In this document: one piece after another, positions 46,563-59,098 of the stretch | How positions within the stretch are numbered: the stretch's first letter is position 1 | Layout: every line of letters starts with the position of its first letter | From: Drosophila pseudoobscura | Lineage: Eukaryota > Arthropoda > Insecta > Diptera > Drosophilidae | NCBI RefSeq assembly: GCF_009870125.1 | Contig: NC_046683.1 | Coordinates: 52,095,869-52,159,868, forward strand | Length of the DNA stretch: 64,000 nucleotides | Reading direction: 5' to 3' | Translations under genes and position numbers: made by a program | The notes under the pieces: model-generated | The model's input: only the letters and a program-made list of their open reading frames with translations | Database searches by the model: none | Told to the model about the DNA's origin: nothing

Positions 46563-49500
46563 ATGTTTTGGGACAAGGGTTATGCGCCCTCAGCGAATAT
46601 AGAGGCATTACTAGAGAAGGAGGTAAGTTTGTGGCCACCTGCAGCGTCTTCGTCTCCGTCTCCGTCTCCTTGTCCACTCACCCACTCATTGCCTTACACT
46701 TTCGTCTTGACACATCGCACAGAATTCAAAGCTAGAGGAATTTCTAGATGAGGAGGACATACTGCAAGAATGCAAAACGCAAAAGAAAACTCTCGTCAAC
46801 TATTTTACACGTGCCGATGTGATCAGGCGTCTGGTTGAGCTAATCACAACTGAACCCTCTGATGATCTGCCCATGGTACAGCGTTTTCGCTACGCAAACA
46901 TGTCCTGTGAGATACTCACACTGTAAGTTCTGCCATCTTTCTCTTTTTGCCATTTAATTAAATAGATTTGATTATGTTTAATAAATAGCGGCCTACCGTC
47001 CCTTGATGAGAAGCTTCTGTCCGATGCGGACACAATACAGTTGCTGTATTCATATCTGGAAAAAGAACCACCGTTAAATCCATTGCTGTCGTCGTTTTTT
47101 AGCAAAACGTTTAGCATGCTCTTTACCAAAAAGCCTGAACAAGATTGGTTTTCGTATCAACACATGTGCCTACAACTCCTGGAGTATATTAAATCGCAGA
47201 AGACCTTTTTGGATTTTATTTGCAAACACTTTGACACACCGGTCATACCTGATCTAATAATGCAAATGATGAAGGACATCGAGGGTGGTCAACTGAAGCG
47301 AAACCTATTCGAAGTGAGTCTCAAGGTTCCCGTCTTTCAGCACTCTTAAACACTTCAATATTTTTTATTTTCGCAGTGGCTAACTGAAGATAAAATTGTG
47401 GAGAGACTGATTGCAATATTGCGTAATCCTCAAGAAACCGATAAACATGCAAATGTTGCCGACTTTTTCTGTGATCTTATTAACCAAGGGCGCCTAATGC
47501 GTCAAACCGAGCAGGAGAACGATTCATTTGAGCCGGCCTTTGATGGCTCGAATCCAATATTGAAAACCATTGAATCTGCTGATACAATTGAAGCCTTGTT
47601 AAATGTGATTTTGGAACCAAACGCTCAAGAGAGCGCCATCTTATCAGGAATATCGGTTGTACTTACGCTTATCAAGCCAATTACATTCACGTAAGTCGCT
47701 GAGCTCCCTGATCACTGGTTCGTTTCTATCTGCCCCTACCCTACCCTCCCGCTCTTTCACAGAGATGAGCCCAATTCTGATCGTCAGCGTTTGCTGCAGA
47801 AGCGAGAACGAGAATTCCATCAGGAGGTGCAGGAGACTGTGATCACTGTGATGGCGCCACGCCTACAAGAGTTCGTTCATGTTCTCAAGAACCCGCCCGC
47901 GGTGAGTTCTCATAGTTCAATCTAAGAGAAATGCCAGTTCTATATCCAATATATTGCTTTGCAGAAATCCACAATTGAGACCACAGCGGCCGTGTTGACG
48001 CCCCCCTTTGGGAAGACACGTCTTCAAGTGTGTCGTGTGTTCACTGCCCTGTTGGAGACCAAACACGAGAGCATTCAACAGGCGTAAGTTTTAAAGCTTG
48101 CCCCGAGTCCGCACTGCAATGATTGAATCTCCATTCTTCCCTCAGGATCTGCGCAACGGAATACTTTAGTTTGCTGCTGGAGTATTTCAAACAGTATTGC
48201 TGGAACAACTTTTTGCACACCGAAACGGAGAAGGCCCTCCACCTGGTGTTCTACAATGAGCTGTCCAATAATAATACGGCTTCTACGGAGGCCACTGACT
48301 TCTTCACCGCCGATTGCCTGATCAATGCCTTCCTGAAGGTCAACGAAGAGGAGTTCGACGTTGAGTTGAAGAATGCCTTGAACGACTATAAGCGGGAGGA
48401 GGGTGGCAACAACGTGCATCAGGATCAGGATCAGGATGGTGACATCGAAATCGAAGTGGCAGCTGCGCAGGAAGCGGCGGTACAGACCGATGAGCAGACG
48501 CCAACCATCATCCAGGAAGCTAACCCCCAGGAGTCTCCAGAAGAACCGGAACCGCAGACAACTGTAGTGTCCGCCAATGAGGAAACAGCGGCACCAACGC
48601 TGGAGGAGAATCATGTGGAGAACAATTTGGAGGATGATAGAGGAGAGCTGTCGCTTGCAGCAGATAAGTCGGAGAGCGAAACAACGCTTAATGATCTGGA
48701 CAAGACCAAGGAAGCGCCCAATGCCCTGCCTTCAGAGATGCAAACGCATGTAAGTTGGACATGAAGGTCTTGTCCAGTTCCTGTTCTAATTTGGCCCTCC
48801 TTTCAGTTGATTGTAAACTGTCACTTGATCTCCAAGTTGATTGACTTTTGGCAGCACAATGCGCAGGCGCAGTAAGTATTCACGCAGATTAGTCTAAGAA
48901 GCGCTTATCCCTAATGCCATGATTTTTCCCGACTCCAGATCTGTGGAAAAGGGCCGTCGACTGGGCTACATGGGGCATCTCATCAAAATTCTCCGTCATA
49001 TTACAAATTGTATATCAGAATCTGAACATATCGCTGCCTTGATGGTCACCAGCCTCAGGGATGAGGCCGAGCAGCAGCTCTGGCAATCGCTCATCGATGC
49101 GGAAACTGGCGAATTCACGCTTGCAGCGAAGCAGCAGAACCAGATGCTGGCTAACTGCAATCCGCACGAGGACCACGAGTACAATGCGGGCGGCTCGAAG
49201 GACTATTTGGGCGAGACCAATAGCTGGGACATTGGAACGTTGTCCTATAGCAACATGGGATACAGTGATCTGGACAACACGTTGCAGGACATTGTCTTTA
49301 CCATGGACAATGATCAAAATCTATTTCAATTTGGTCGCAATATCGATGACGAGGACGATGACGAGGACGAGCAGGGCACTCACTCTGGCGCTGGCGATGG
49401 ACATAGCCACGGCATGTTCACGAAAAACTCGATCACGCTGAGCAATCTGGCCGATACCTGGGACATGGATGTACAATTCTCGGACATTCCCGGTGCATCT

Positions 49501-50222
49501 ACTCAGGTCAACACTGGTACCGAGAACTGGGGCACGGAATTCAATACGCATAACTTTGCCGACTTCGATGCGCACTTTAGCACCTTTGGCAGCGATTTGG
49601 GTATGCCTACATCACGGCCCCCCGTGGACGAGGAATCGCAATCAGTGCCGGACATTCTGGCACCCACTCCGGCCACTGTCGGCGATGAAAAAGAGTCGCA
49701 TGCGCACAATGATGATGATGATGATGAACCCATGAGCCCCAAAGCTGTCCCGGATAATGCATCCAGCAACGATCAACAGGCTGAGTACGACAATAATGCT
49801 AATGTGGAGAAGTCGTCCAGCGACAAGCTGGCGAGCGAGGCGAGTGTTGTCGAGGCCACATCGATTGTTACCCGACTGCAGTCGGTGTTGTTGGATGGCG
49901 AGGATGATTACGAAGACGACGAGGGAATGTGGACCAAGCCCTTGGGTGGGGATCGTGAAACGGAGGATCAATCCACACCCATTTCGAATGGACCCACCAG
50001 CAAAGTGAACGAATTGTAAGCAAGTGCAAGTCGATTGTATCCCAAATTCACAATTCTCTCTGCTTTTCTGGTTTCAGCAATCATGCCAACGACAACGGCA
50101 GCAGTAACAACGTGGATGGCCATGAGGAAAGCAACATCACAGCAACAGCGGAGCAACAGAAGCTGACGGCCGCTAGTGCCAACAAGACGAACAATGTTGA
50201 GATTGCAACACACACCACATAG
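46563..50222 (+). CDS. fmt: fiery mountain: PP6 regulatory subunit (SAPS domain)
   Basis: Ten exons (46563-46622, 46723-46922, 46989-47313, 47377-47690, 47763-47901, 47965-48083, 48146-48749, 48807-48871, 48939-50015, 50078-50222) join in frame to 1015 aa. The N-terminus MFWDKGYAPSANIEALLEKE and LLDEEDILQECKTQ-type segment are the SAPS family start. The helical SAPS repeats run to about residue 400 and resume after an acidic insert (exon 7 end, Glu/Gln-rich) with GRRLGYMGHLIKIL. The C-terminal part is acidic and Asn/Asp-rich (DDEDDDEDEQ, DDDDDEP). SAPS proteins bind and direct the catalytic subunit of protein phosphatase 6; in flies the complex restrains JNK signalling (established knowledge). 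Upstream, TATCGATG at 46062 resembles a DRE. Confidence 0.92.
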
Positions 50223-52375
50223 ATACACTCACACACAAACACACACACAAACACCCCACACCACACCCCACACCACACCCAAATAAACACGCACTCATTA
50301 CCCAATCTGCAATCTGCAATTTGTATAGCATAAAATGTGTCGACGACAATTTGTAAAAATGCCTTTGATTTGCTCTTTGGTCATTTCTTATACATACATA
50401 ATCATGCATATGCTACATATTTATATGAATATATACCACATACTACTACTTATACGTACATGCATAGACACGTCTATATAAATATATATATATATTATAT
50501 ACACAACAAAAACAGGCTGCAAAAGTACAAGAAACAATTTGTGCATTAGCAAAAGGCCGAAGCCCGCCCAAAAAAAACCAAAATGGAAATGAAAAAAAAT
50601 GTTTAAAAGTAAAAAAACGTTTATTGTTGAATACTTCTGCTCCTCGCTCGTATTGCCAATTATTTTAATTTGTAACTTCTTTCACGCTTCCTAATTAAGT
50701 GAATTGTATTTTTTTTTGTACTTGTACTTGTATAAGTCTGTCGTTTTAGTGCTTTAGTGCTTCTACTTTCAATACTCTCAATGTGTTAGGCAACGAATGA
50801 GCATTACTTAAAGTACCAAAATTTACCATGCAACAAGTAATGTCGTATGAATAGTTTTGTATTTGTATTTCGTGGATAATCTATATCTATACATACATAT
50901 ATATATACATATACATTTACACACACACACACACACTCCTACACCCCACACACACAAATTTGTATTGTTGAATATTCGTGTTGGAGACTTGTGCGATTCA
51001 ATAACTTGAATGAAAACGAAGCAAAAGCAATGCCAAAATACCAAAACTTTCAACACAACAAACACACACACACACACACATGCTGCAAGCACAAAAAAGT
51101 ACGCATTATGTATTAATGAGGTATATTACTACATATTTATGTATGTACAAATATACTTATGTCTTTTGCCATTATGACTTTGTTTCTATACAAATCGGTA
51201 TAACCAAAAAATATTCTTTGTCGAAAGTACAAAAATCAAACTGAAAGAAACTAAAAAAACAGATGACAGAGTAAGAAACAGAAGCAATAGAAATAACTGA
51301 AAACAAGAAGCAAAGAAACAGCAAGCATTTGTCAGGACGAACATGAACTAAGTACACCCCCGATATACACAGAATCTACAAGCAAACCTCCTTAAAACCT
51401 ACTTATAGAAACGATTTTCTGTAGGCCTCCCTCCCCCTCCCAGAAAACGAGAATTTCAAATGAAGACTTTCCAAGAAGACATTTTAAATTTAAATTTACT
51501 TACTTTTGTGTATTGTTTTTAAATATATTTCTATTCAAGTTGCCGCTGGAAAATGTTTTAGCGAACCAAGAAGAAAATACAGAAAAGAAAAGAAAACAGA
51601 ATAAGCAATGAAAATGAAGAAATACAAATATGCCATCTTTCGCTTCCAAATAAATTACACTTTAATTATGTTTAAAAATAAAACAAAAACTACTTTAAAA
51701 GTAAACTTGATGTTTGTTTTACAAGAGAAACGCAAACGAAAAAAAAAGAAAATAAAAATCTTTAATCTAGAGAATGTAGATTAAATTGTAAGATAAGTGA
51801 AGAAAAGAGAATTGAGCATGCAGCATATCAAGCAGAGATGTGTGTAACAATAATCAAACCCAAGCCCCACATTCCCCAAGACCCTATCCCAAAGAAAAGG
51901 AATCTTCGTTTACCGATTGATTCAAGCACCGAACCTGTTTGAAGTATATAGAATACTAAAGTAGAATATTTTTGCACAAATTTCCAATCGCTTGCTTTTT
52001 ATTTTTGCATAAAAAAAAGGAAAAACAAAACATAAGAAAGAAATGAGAAAAATGAAATGTTTAAACTATCTCTGATGAAAAACTGTGATAATTAAATGAA
52101 GTTGCAGGGTATTTGATAAAGAAAACTTAATTTAAACAAAGTGTAAGACATCAACTAATGGACACCACACACCTCACAACACAGCTATCATGTACACGAA
52201 AACACTCTCGACACGAACTACACACACACACACACACACATTAACTGACAATTAAAGAAAGTTAATTATATAATTAAATTCGTTGGCACCACACAATCAA
52301 CAGGCGAACAGTCGAAGAACAGGAATATGAACCACAGCAACCGAACAGCAATACGTACTGCAATGAAATCTAATT

Positions 52376-52430
52376 GAGAGAGAGAGAGGTATAGAGAGGG
52401 ACAGAAAGAGAGAGAGAGAGAGAGAGAGAG
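52376..52430. repeat. (GA)n-rich microsatellite
   Basis: GAGAGA runs broken by a few bases, a possible GAGA-factor binding tract. Confidence 0.8.
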
Positions 52431-53127
52431 TTTTAATGTGTAGTATTTAGTATCTATAGAGATAATCAGAGATGATGTTGATGGATGGTGATGGCGGATG
52501 GCTTAGCTTTTAGTTCTCCAGCTTCATGCGAACCGAAACTAAACTTAAAACTAAGTCTTAAACTTAAAAATACTCATATCAAACAGCCAATTGTAAACCG
52601 TGTAATATGTACATATAATTGACCCTAGTATTGTCTTCCCCGCCCCCACTTCTGTAGTTACGTGTTCTTCGTTTCTTACAACTAACTTAATATCTTACAT
52701 CCAATGATCGAATCCTTCCCTTGTGCATATGCCTTACCATACCAACATACACACATAGAAATACACAGCTATCCATTATCCTAGACATAGTTCCACCTAC
52801 ATACTGTGTGTCTTTTAAATGTTAAGCAATAATAATACAAGAAACGAGTACAGAAAAACTTAGTATGTATGTATATGCTTGATAAGAAAAACAGAAAAGT
52901 GTAGACAATGTCTAGCGTGTGGCAGTTTTAAGCATTTTGTTTGTCTAATTATAAACTTAAATAAGAATACCAAACGTCCAAAGTTTTATGCAAAACGAGA
53001 ACTAAGAACAATTGTGAACAAGAAAGTCTTCAGAAATGTTTTGATCACCCCGATGCAGAGCAGAGTTATACACACACGCATGCAGGCCTAATTACGTATA
53101 CATACATATACAAATGTCGTTTATAAT

Positions 53128-53160
53128 GATTGATTGATTGATTGATTAATTGATTGATTT
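53128..53160. repeat. (TGAT)n microsatellite
   Basis: Tandem TGAT units with one variant copy. Confidence 0.8.
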
Positions 53161-55231
53161 CTCATCGATTGTTTCACCCCAGAACACCCCAGAGGAAGGG
53201 AACTCAGTATTTTGTGACATGCACTAGGCATTACTCGATATCGTAAGAGAGCAAGTAAGGTTGTAACTGTAATTGTTTCGTGGCGCAATTAACTTCAGAT
53301 AAAACTAAAGCTGCATAACGATGATAACGATACGATAATGATATTTTCTAACCCGCGAACCGAATCTAAGGTATCCGGTGTCGGGATGTGTTCAGCAATT
53401 CAGTATTTCAATTAAGCCAATCCCTTGAGAGCCCAAAAAGCCCCCTCCCACAATGCCCACAAATGCTACAATGGTTTCCAACTGCAAACCAAATGAAAAG
53501 GAGATGAGAATAGGACACAAGATTTAATAAATAAATAAAATAATTCTCTTAACTCTTAACTTAAATAAAGAACCAGCGGGAACAACAACGAGGAAGATAG
53601 ATGATGCAAACTGTAATACAACAAATAATTGACAAACTTAAACATCATACATGCAATATAATAAAACATCTATATTTGAAAATAATTAAGAAATCCCATA
53701 CAACAGTTAAGCAAATTGTTAACATAATGGATAATGGAATGAACTAAATACTAACCATAATTAGCAAATAGTCGATGAGAACGGAAAGAACCGAACCCAA
53801 GTGTGCTTCATGTATGAATTTATGTTTAGATATTTACAAGCAAACAAATGCGCGTATACATACAATACATATTCCTAACTAAAAATGAAATGAAAAATGA
53901 AAAGAAAACCAAGCGACAAGAAAAACTTACAGAATTTGCATATTACTCTTAACGATTAACAAAACTATTGGTGTCTATACATACATATAGTATATTATAA
54001 TTATAAAGAACTATACCCCCTATATACTATATATACTATTAACTTTGTATGTATGTAAAACGAGTACAGACTTTTGAGAACTGCAAAACGTATCGTCAAA
54101 TATCCAAAGGCAGACATATTTGTCGCAGCTACAACTTGCTATAAAAGCAAAAACAAAATATTAACAATATATATACATATTATTAAGTGCTCAAGGTGAT
54201 AGTTGCACTCAGACACCCAAACACACACATACACCCATACAGTACACACACAGATATATATATATCCATACTCGCTGATTTGCTTTTGGTCGAAACTACG
54301 AAGAGATACTACTGAAACCCCAAGGGACAGACACTCTGGAATCTGGAATTTCTTGAGTAAGTGCCTTAAAACGAATGTCAGAAAGTCAGAAGAGTGGAGG
54401 AGCGGTAAAGGGTGTTTGAAGCATGACAAAAATACACGATTTTTTCGATGCATTTGTTGAAGAGAAAGATAAGATGATACGACCTTTGTTCAAACTTTAC
54501 TAAAGTGTTAGCCCCCGTGCAAACCAAACTAAAGTGTAGTTCCAAACTGAAATCAAGCAAACAGAAACAGAATAGTTAACTTTATGCTCCGATCTATAAT
54601 AAGAATATAATTATATATAATTACCGTATACCTTTACCGTCGCATTTCTACATACACAGGAGATGTGTAACAAGTATTTGTGAGTGTTTATTTTAGGCCA
54701 GTCTACGTTTTGCTCAACGCACACACCAACCACACACACAACCACACACACAACCACACACACATACTGCAAACGAAAGCCCACACATAGTTACGAGTAC
54801 ACACACCAAAAAAACACAGAGAGATAACAAACGCTTTAGCAGAGTTAAAGACAATTTGTGATTGTTTTGCATGTACCCTAACATTAAACGAGTATACAAG
54901 AAAAGAATTAACAATTAACAAGCATTAAAAAAGAAGAAGAAGCCGGAGAAGAGAAGCGAGCAACCAGTACGAGTAATAGCATTAATTGTCTAACAATAAG
55001 ATTTGTGCATTATACGATAGAAATTCACTTTGAATTCGTATTGAAGTTTATCAATAAAGCGATACAATTTGATTCATATTCGAAGAGAACTTTTAATCAA
55101 CTCCATATCCCATCCCCAATGAAACTCTTAACATTTCATTTAGTATTTTCCTTTTTATTTCTTAATTTTATTTATTTATCACAATGTGGCCCTAAAAAGT
55201 ATGCTACAAAAAATAGTTCTTTAAAATAAAA

Positions 55232-56725
55232 TCAGCTCGACTTGGAGGTGGATGTGGCTGCTCTTGAAGCACTCACCGTGGCCATGGTCAGTGTGGTGGT
55301 GCTGGTGGTGGCATGTACAATAGTGGAGCCACCATGTCGTGTCTCCATGTGCCTCTGAAGATCGCGGCGTCGGGCCAGGGACTTGTGGCAGATGCGACAC
55401 TGATAGCCCGCCTCCGATTCGCCTTCGATGTCGACATCGCTGCTGCCACCGCCGCCCTCTCCTCCTCCTCCACCCACTGAACTGGGCTGGGTCTGGAGAT
55501 GAAGACGCACATGCTTGTTAAGGTTGCTCGGATCGCCGAAGGGGCGCAGGCAGAACTTGCACTTGAGCGGCTTGAATCCGGTGTGGGTGCGGATGTGGAT
55601 CTTCAGGCCATACTTGCGGGAGTATACCTTGCCGCAGTAGATGCACAAGTGTCCCTGCTTGGAGGCCCCCATGTTGCTGACAATGGCTTCGATCTGCGCT
55701 GCCGCATTCATGGGATGCGCTCCCAAGGGTGCGGCTGCCATCGATATGGAGGGTAAGTAGGAAAGCGCGCCAGAAGCCGCCGCGGTGGCCGTGGCCAGAG
55801 GCCTCAGTGTCTGCATGGCCGTGATCGGGCGAAAGGCGGAGAAACGGGGAGGAATCTGCAGCGGAGGCGAGTGGGTGGGCGAGGCCGAGGATGTGGAGGA
55901 AGCCGCTGGAGTAGGCGACAGGTGAGTGGCAGTTCTTTGGTGGCTTCGGGCAGCCGCTTTCAGGGCGTAGTGTAAGCGCATCCAGAGTATGTCCATGGCA
56001 CTGCGCCCACACCCGAGAGCCAGGTGGATCTTCAAGGGATGTGGGGTCTCAAAGGTGAGATGGCACAGGTGACATGTGTAGCGACTGTTTCCTGGAAGAG
56101 AAACAAAAAGATAATTCAAATTAGTTGAAGATCAGATCAGAAGAAATCCCTTGCGTCGTGCTGTGTGATCCTTACCTTGTATGTTTAGTGGCGTGAGGAA
56201 GGGTATGCCCATGAGCAGCACCAGCTCTTCTCCGAACCAGGCCACAATCTCATCTTCCCGAGCCACATCCCGCACAAGTCGCAGCCGCACTTGTCCGCCA
56301 TGCAGCTCGAAGATCGCATTGAAGCTGTAGACATCTTCGGAAAGCTTGATCTGGCGCAACAAGGTGGCGGACATGATCAGTTCCCCGTTGGACACCTGAC
56401 AGTAGGCTCGGGTGCCGTCGGTGGGTGTTGCCGTGGAACTGAGGAGGGCTTGCGTGGGCACGGAACTCGAGCAGGTGTCCTTCGGAGAGTACTGCGAGGT
56501 GTAGACGCCAGGACGTGGATTGCCCCGCACCCGCTTGACCGGGTTTTGAGTACTCGTCGTGGGCGTCAGCGTGGTCACTGGCGATGTGGTGTTGGTTGTG
56601 GTCGGCGATAGGCTGGAGCTGGGCAGCAGCTGCTCGATGCGGAAGATCATGCTGGCCGCCGAGCGCTTCTGTCCGGTTGCCGTCTCTTCCAGCTCTAGAC
56701 TATCCAGATGAGCGGTCGTGTGCAT
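55232..56725 (-). CDS. Prdm13: Prdm13-like PR-domain zinc-finger protein (CG13296)
   Basis: Exons 56725-56176 and 56091-55232 give 469 aa. After a Ser/Thr-rich leader, a diverged PR (SET-like) domain spans about residues 95-180: AYCQVSNGELIMSATLLRQI, SFNAIFELHGGQVRLRLVRDV, DEIVAWFGEELVLLMGIP. The C2H2 finger right after it (YTCHLCHLTFETPHPLKIHLALGC, about 188-211) is the position-specific hallmark of PRDM13. Three more fingers lie near 333-355, 361-383 and 415-438; the first two have an IRTHTGFKPLKC linker. An Ala/Ser/Pro-rich region separates the first finger from these. PRDM13 represses transcription in neuronal fate choice (family knowledge). A TATA box lies just upstream. It converges on the long 3' region of fmt. 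Confidence 0.85.
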
Positions 56726-56774
56726 CGTTCGCGTTCGAATTCGATTCTGCGTTCCAATTGGAAGCAGCGGTCGC

Positions 56775-56782
56775 TATTTATA
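56775..56782 (-). promoter_or_regulatory. TATA box of the Prdm13-like gene
   Basis: TATAAATA on the minus strand, 50 bp upstream of the start codon, implying a very short 5'UTR of about 20-25 nt. Confidence 0.55.
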
Positions 56783-58253
56783 CCTCATCCGCATCCGCAT
56801 GTGCACATCCGTACATCCTGCTCCCTTATTTGGATTTGTTACGGCCTTGCAGTGTCACAACACGGCTGGCGTCAAGTGCAAGAATTCCCAGCCCAGTCGA
56901 GTCCGGCACGGGCACTGGCACGGGCACGGGCATGGGCTCTGGCACCGGCTCCTGACATAGCTACGCACTTTGCAGCCGCCTCACTCACTCATCCACCTCA
57001 TCTCTCAGAGCAACTCATCTCCCTTGCTCGCTCGCTCGCTTCGGGCATCCCCTTTTTCAGGTCTTTGCCTGGTGGTGGCTTGGCATGGCAAGTGCAACAT
57101 CATGTCCTCCCAAATCACCAAAGCACTAAGCCAAGCTAAGCGGCCTGTAGCAAGTGTGCGTATTCCTATGCCAATCTCCTGCCCTCCCTCCCCGTTTGCA
57201 TCCCTGCCACACCCCCTCACTCTCTCTTGGTCTTTGGTTGGTCCTTTATTTTTTGGCTTTTGGGCTGCGCCTCAAAGGAAAATGTATTTAATTGAAATTA
57301 AACGATCGTTTGTTGTTATATTCCCGGATGTTGTTGCTGTAATGCCACCATATACAAATCGCATTCGCTATACTCAATGTCCTTGCCACTCCCTCCCTCA
57401 TTATGACGCACACCGCTCCCTTCGCTCCCCCCTGCACTCACACCCCGCATTATTCCGAATTCCCTGCTAATGCCTTAATATATTGGCGTGTATCGTTTCA
57501 CTATTTGCGGTTTGGGGTGGGTCGTGATTTCTACGGATTGTGCTGTTGCTACAGTACACTGGTGCGGAATGAGGGTAGAGTGGCGCCCAAAAGTGATATT
57601 AATTGAGCGAAGGAACTAATAGATTCGATTCTCAAAAAATATAGAGATTGTTTTACTCTCTAGATATAAGGCATCATACTTTGGACTGAATATTTGATAG
57701 TAATTTTGGATTAATCCATTTTACTCCTGTCAGGCGTGTCTGTTTTGGATCCACACTCTTTTCATATTCCTCATTTGAAGCTTCATTGATTACTACAGCA
57801 TTTACTGTGCCACATTTCTTGGCGGGCCCAAACTGCAACCCATCTAAAACTACTCCGCTCCTGTCCGCTGACAAATATGCTACGAGGCTAATGTTTTCAT
57901 TATTGCGACACAATCGCGGCGGCATGCCACCCCTGGGGGAGCGATCAACAGGATAAGGGCCAGGGATTGGCAAAAACATGTGTTGCCAGTCACACAGCCG
58001 CCGTTCTGGCTTGACGCTTGAGGCTGGAGAAGTGGCTGCAAGGAGTTCTGAATGAAGGACCCCTTTTTGTAGTACCGAACAGCCCTTGAGCAAGGTGTAC
58101 CAGGCCAGAACCAGGCCAGGACCAGGACCAGGACAAGGACCGGGCCAATTTCGGTTTGGTGTTTGCTTGTTCTTAATAAGTAGGCCGCCACCTGGAGGTT
58201 TTTCATTTAAAACATTTTAATTTTCACTCGAATCCGAACCATTAATCGTATCT
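56783..58253. other. Intergenic spacer with one doubtful open frame
   Basis: GC-rich at 56880-57060 (GGGCAC repeats), then AT-richer. No recognised gene; the only frame of interest is listed at 57674-58093. Confidence 0.5.
57674..58093 (-). CDS. Unrecognised open reading frame, 139 codons
   Basis: The frame opens with ATG and runs 139 aa with mixed composition, no simple repeats and no recognised domain. It includes GMPPRLCRNNENISLVAYLS and ends INPKLLSNIQSKV. There is no signal peptide. It is not clearly preceded by a promoter. Codon use is not strongly GC-ending, unlike the neighbouring genes. It may be chance, an orphan gene, or an exon of an unrecognised gene. Confidence 0.2.
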   Translation of the reverse strand: MLKGCSVLQKGVLHSELLAATSPASSVKPERRLCDWQHMFLPIPGPYPVDRSPRGGMPPRLCRNNENISLVAYLSADRSGVVLDGLQFGPAKKCGTVNAVVINEASNEEYEKSVDPKQTRLTGVKWINPKLLSNIQSKV

Positions 58254-59050
58254 TTAGCGGTAGACATAGCCCCCACCGTCGTTGCCGCCTCCCGTCTCGT
58301 TGTCATCGCATCCGTGGCAGCCGCCACCTGCAGCCAGCAGGTCTAGTGCTTCTTGAATCTCGATGGGAATGGGTGGGGGCGTGGGCAGATGATCCCCCAT
58401 CGGCTGGAACCCGTTCTCATCGGCAATGTAGGTCAGCGAGATGGCATCGCCCTCGGGACTAGTGTAGGAGAACGAGCCCTCGGCCACCTGCGCCTCGGAC
58501 CCCTCCTCGCCAGCATTCTTCAGGTAGCCCATTTCCTCGGCTATAATGCCATTCCCGGTCTCGTATTCGTACTGTTGGGAGATCGGAGAGGAGATTGGTT
58601 TGGTCTTAGCACTGGTTGTCCACTTACCTTATAAGAACCATCGGTGTTGACTTTGGATTCCAGCTTGATGATCGGTATATCCTCTCCTCCGCCTCCACCG
58701 CCACCGCCTCCCCCACCTCCTCCATTCCCATTTGATGGCGGTATATATCCGTTGTTAGGTGGAGCTGGCGGCGGTCCATAACTGGGCTTAGGCGGTGCTG
58801 GTGGCTTCTTTGGAGGCGGTGGTGCTCCATAGCTGGGTCGAGGAGGAGGCGGTGGTGGCTTTGGCTTTCCATTGGGCTTCGGAGGACCATAGCTAGTTTT
58901 GGGCGGCGGCGGTGGCTTTGGAGCTGGAGCTGGTGGCTTGGCGGGCAGATAGGTGGCCGGAGGACGAGCACTTGGATAGCCGGCAGGCTGGGCCCAAACG
59001 CAGCCCAAGGCGATGCAAACAGCGAGTACCAAGAGAGTGAACAGCTTCAT
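58254..59050 (-). CDS. Cpr66D: Cpr66D: RR-1 cuticle protein with Pro- and Gly-rich region
   Basis: Exons 59050-58628 and 58571-58254 give 246 aa. A signal peptide ([20 protein letters not shown]) is followed by a Pro-rich repeat zone with [12 protein letters not shown] units and a run of about 13 glycines. The R&R chitin-binding domain spans about residues 127-210: [15 protein letters not shown], then [26 protein letters not shown], an RR-1 signature. A Gly-rich tail with CHGCDD ends in YVYR. R&R proteins bind chitin in the exocuticle or endocuticle (family knowledge). The start is the first Met after the TATA/initiator; upstream in-frame codons lie in the promoter. The name rests on structure and locus. 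Confidence 0.85.
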
Positions 59051-59060
59051 CTTCAATGCG

Positions 59061-59098
59061 AACTGTGGCTGCTGGTCATCCACCCATGGGGTTTTATA
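59061..59098 (-). promoter_or_regulatory. Cpr66D core promoter (TATA + Inr-like)
   Basis: TATAAAAC (59098-59091) is followed about 34 bp later by CACAGTTC (start near 59064), only about 14 nt before the start codon. Confidence 0.7.

Larger units (their letters stand above)
50223..55231 (+). other. Gene-free AT-rich tract: presumed long fmt 3'UTR
   Basis: About 5 kb with no coding frames worth noting lie between the convergent ends of fmt and the Prdm13-like gene. CA repeats, poly-A runs and many possible AATAAA signals (for example 50282, 51650, 53526-53540, 53564, 55054) are spread along it. The base composition resembles an extended 3'UTR. Its true end cannot be set from sequence. Confidence 0.5.

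Noticed and set aside
54139-54921. Frames rich in Val/Cys/Gly on the minus strand
   Set aside because: They translate CA/GT repeats in the fmt 3' region.
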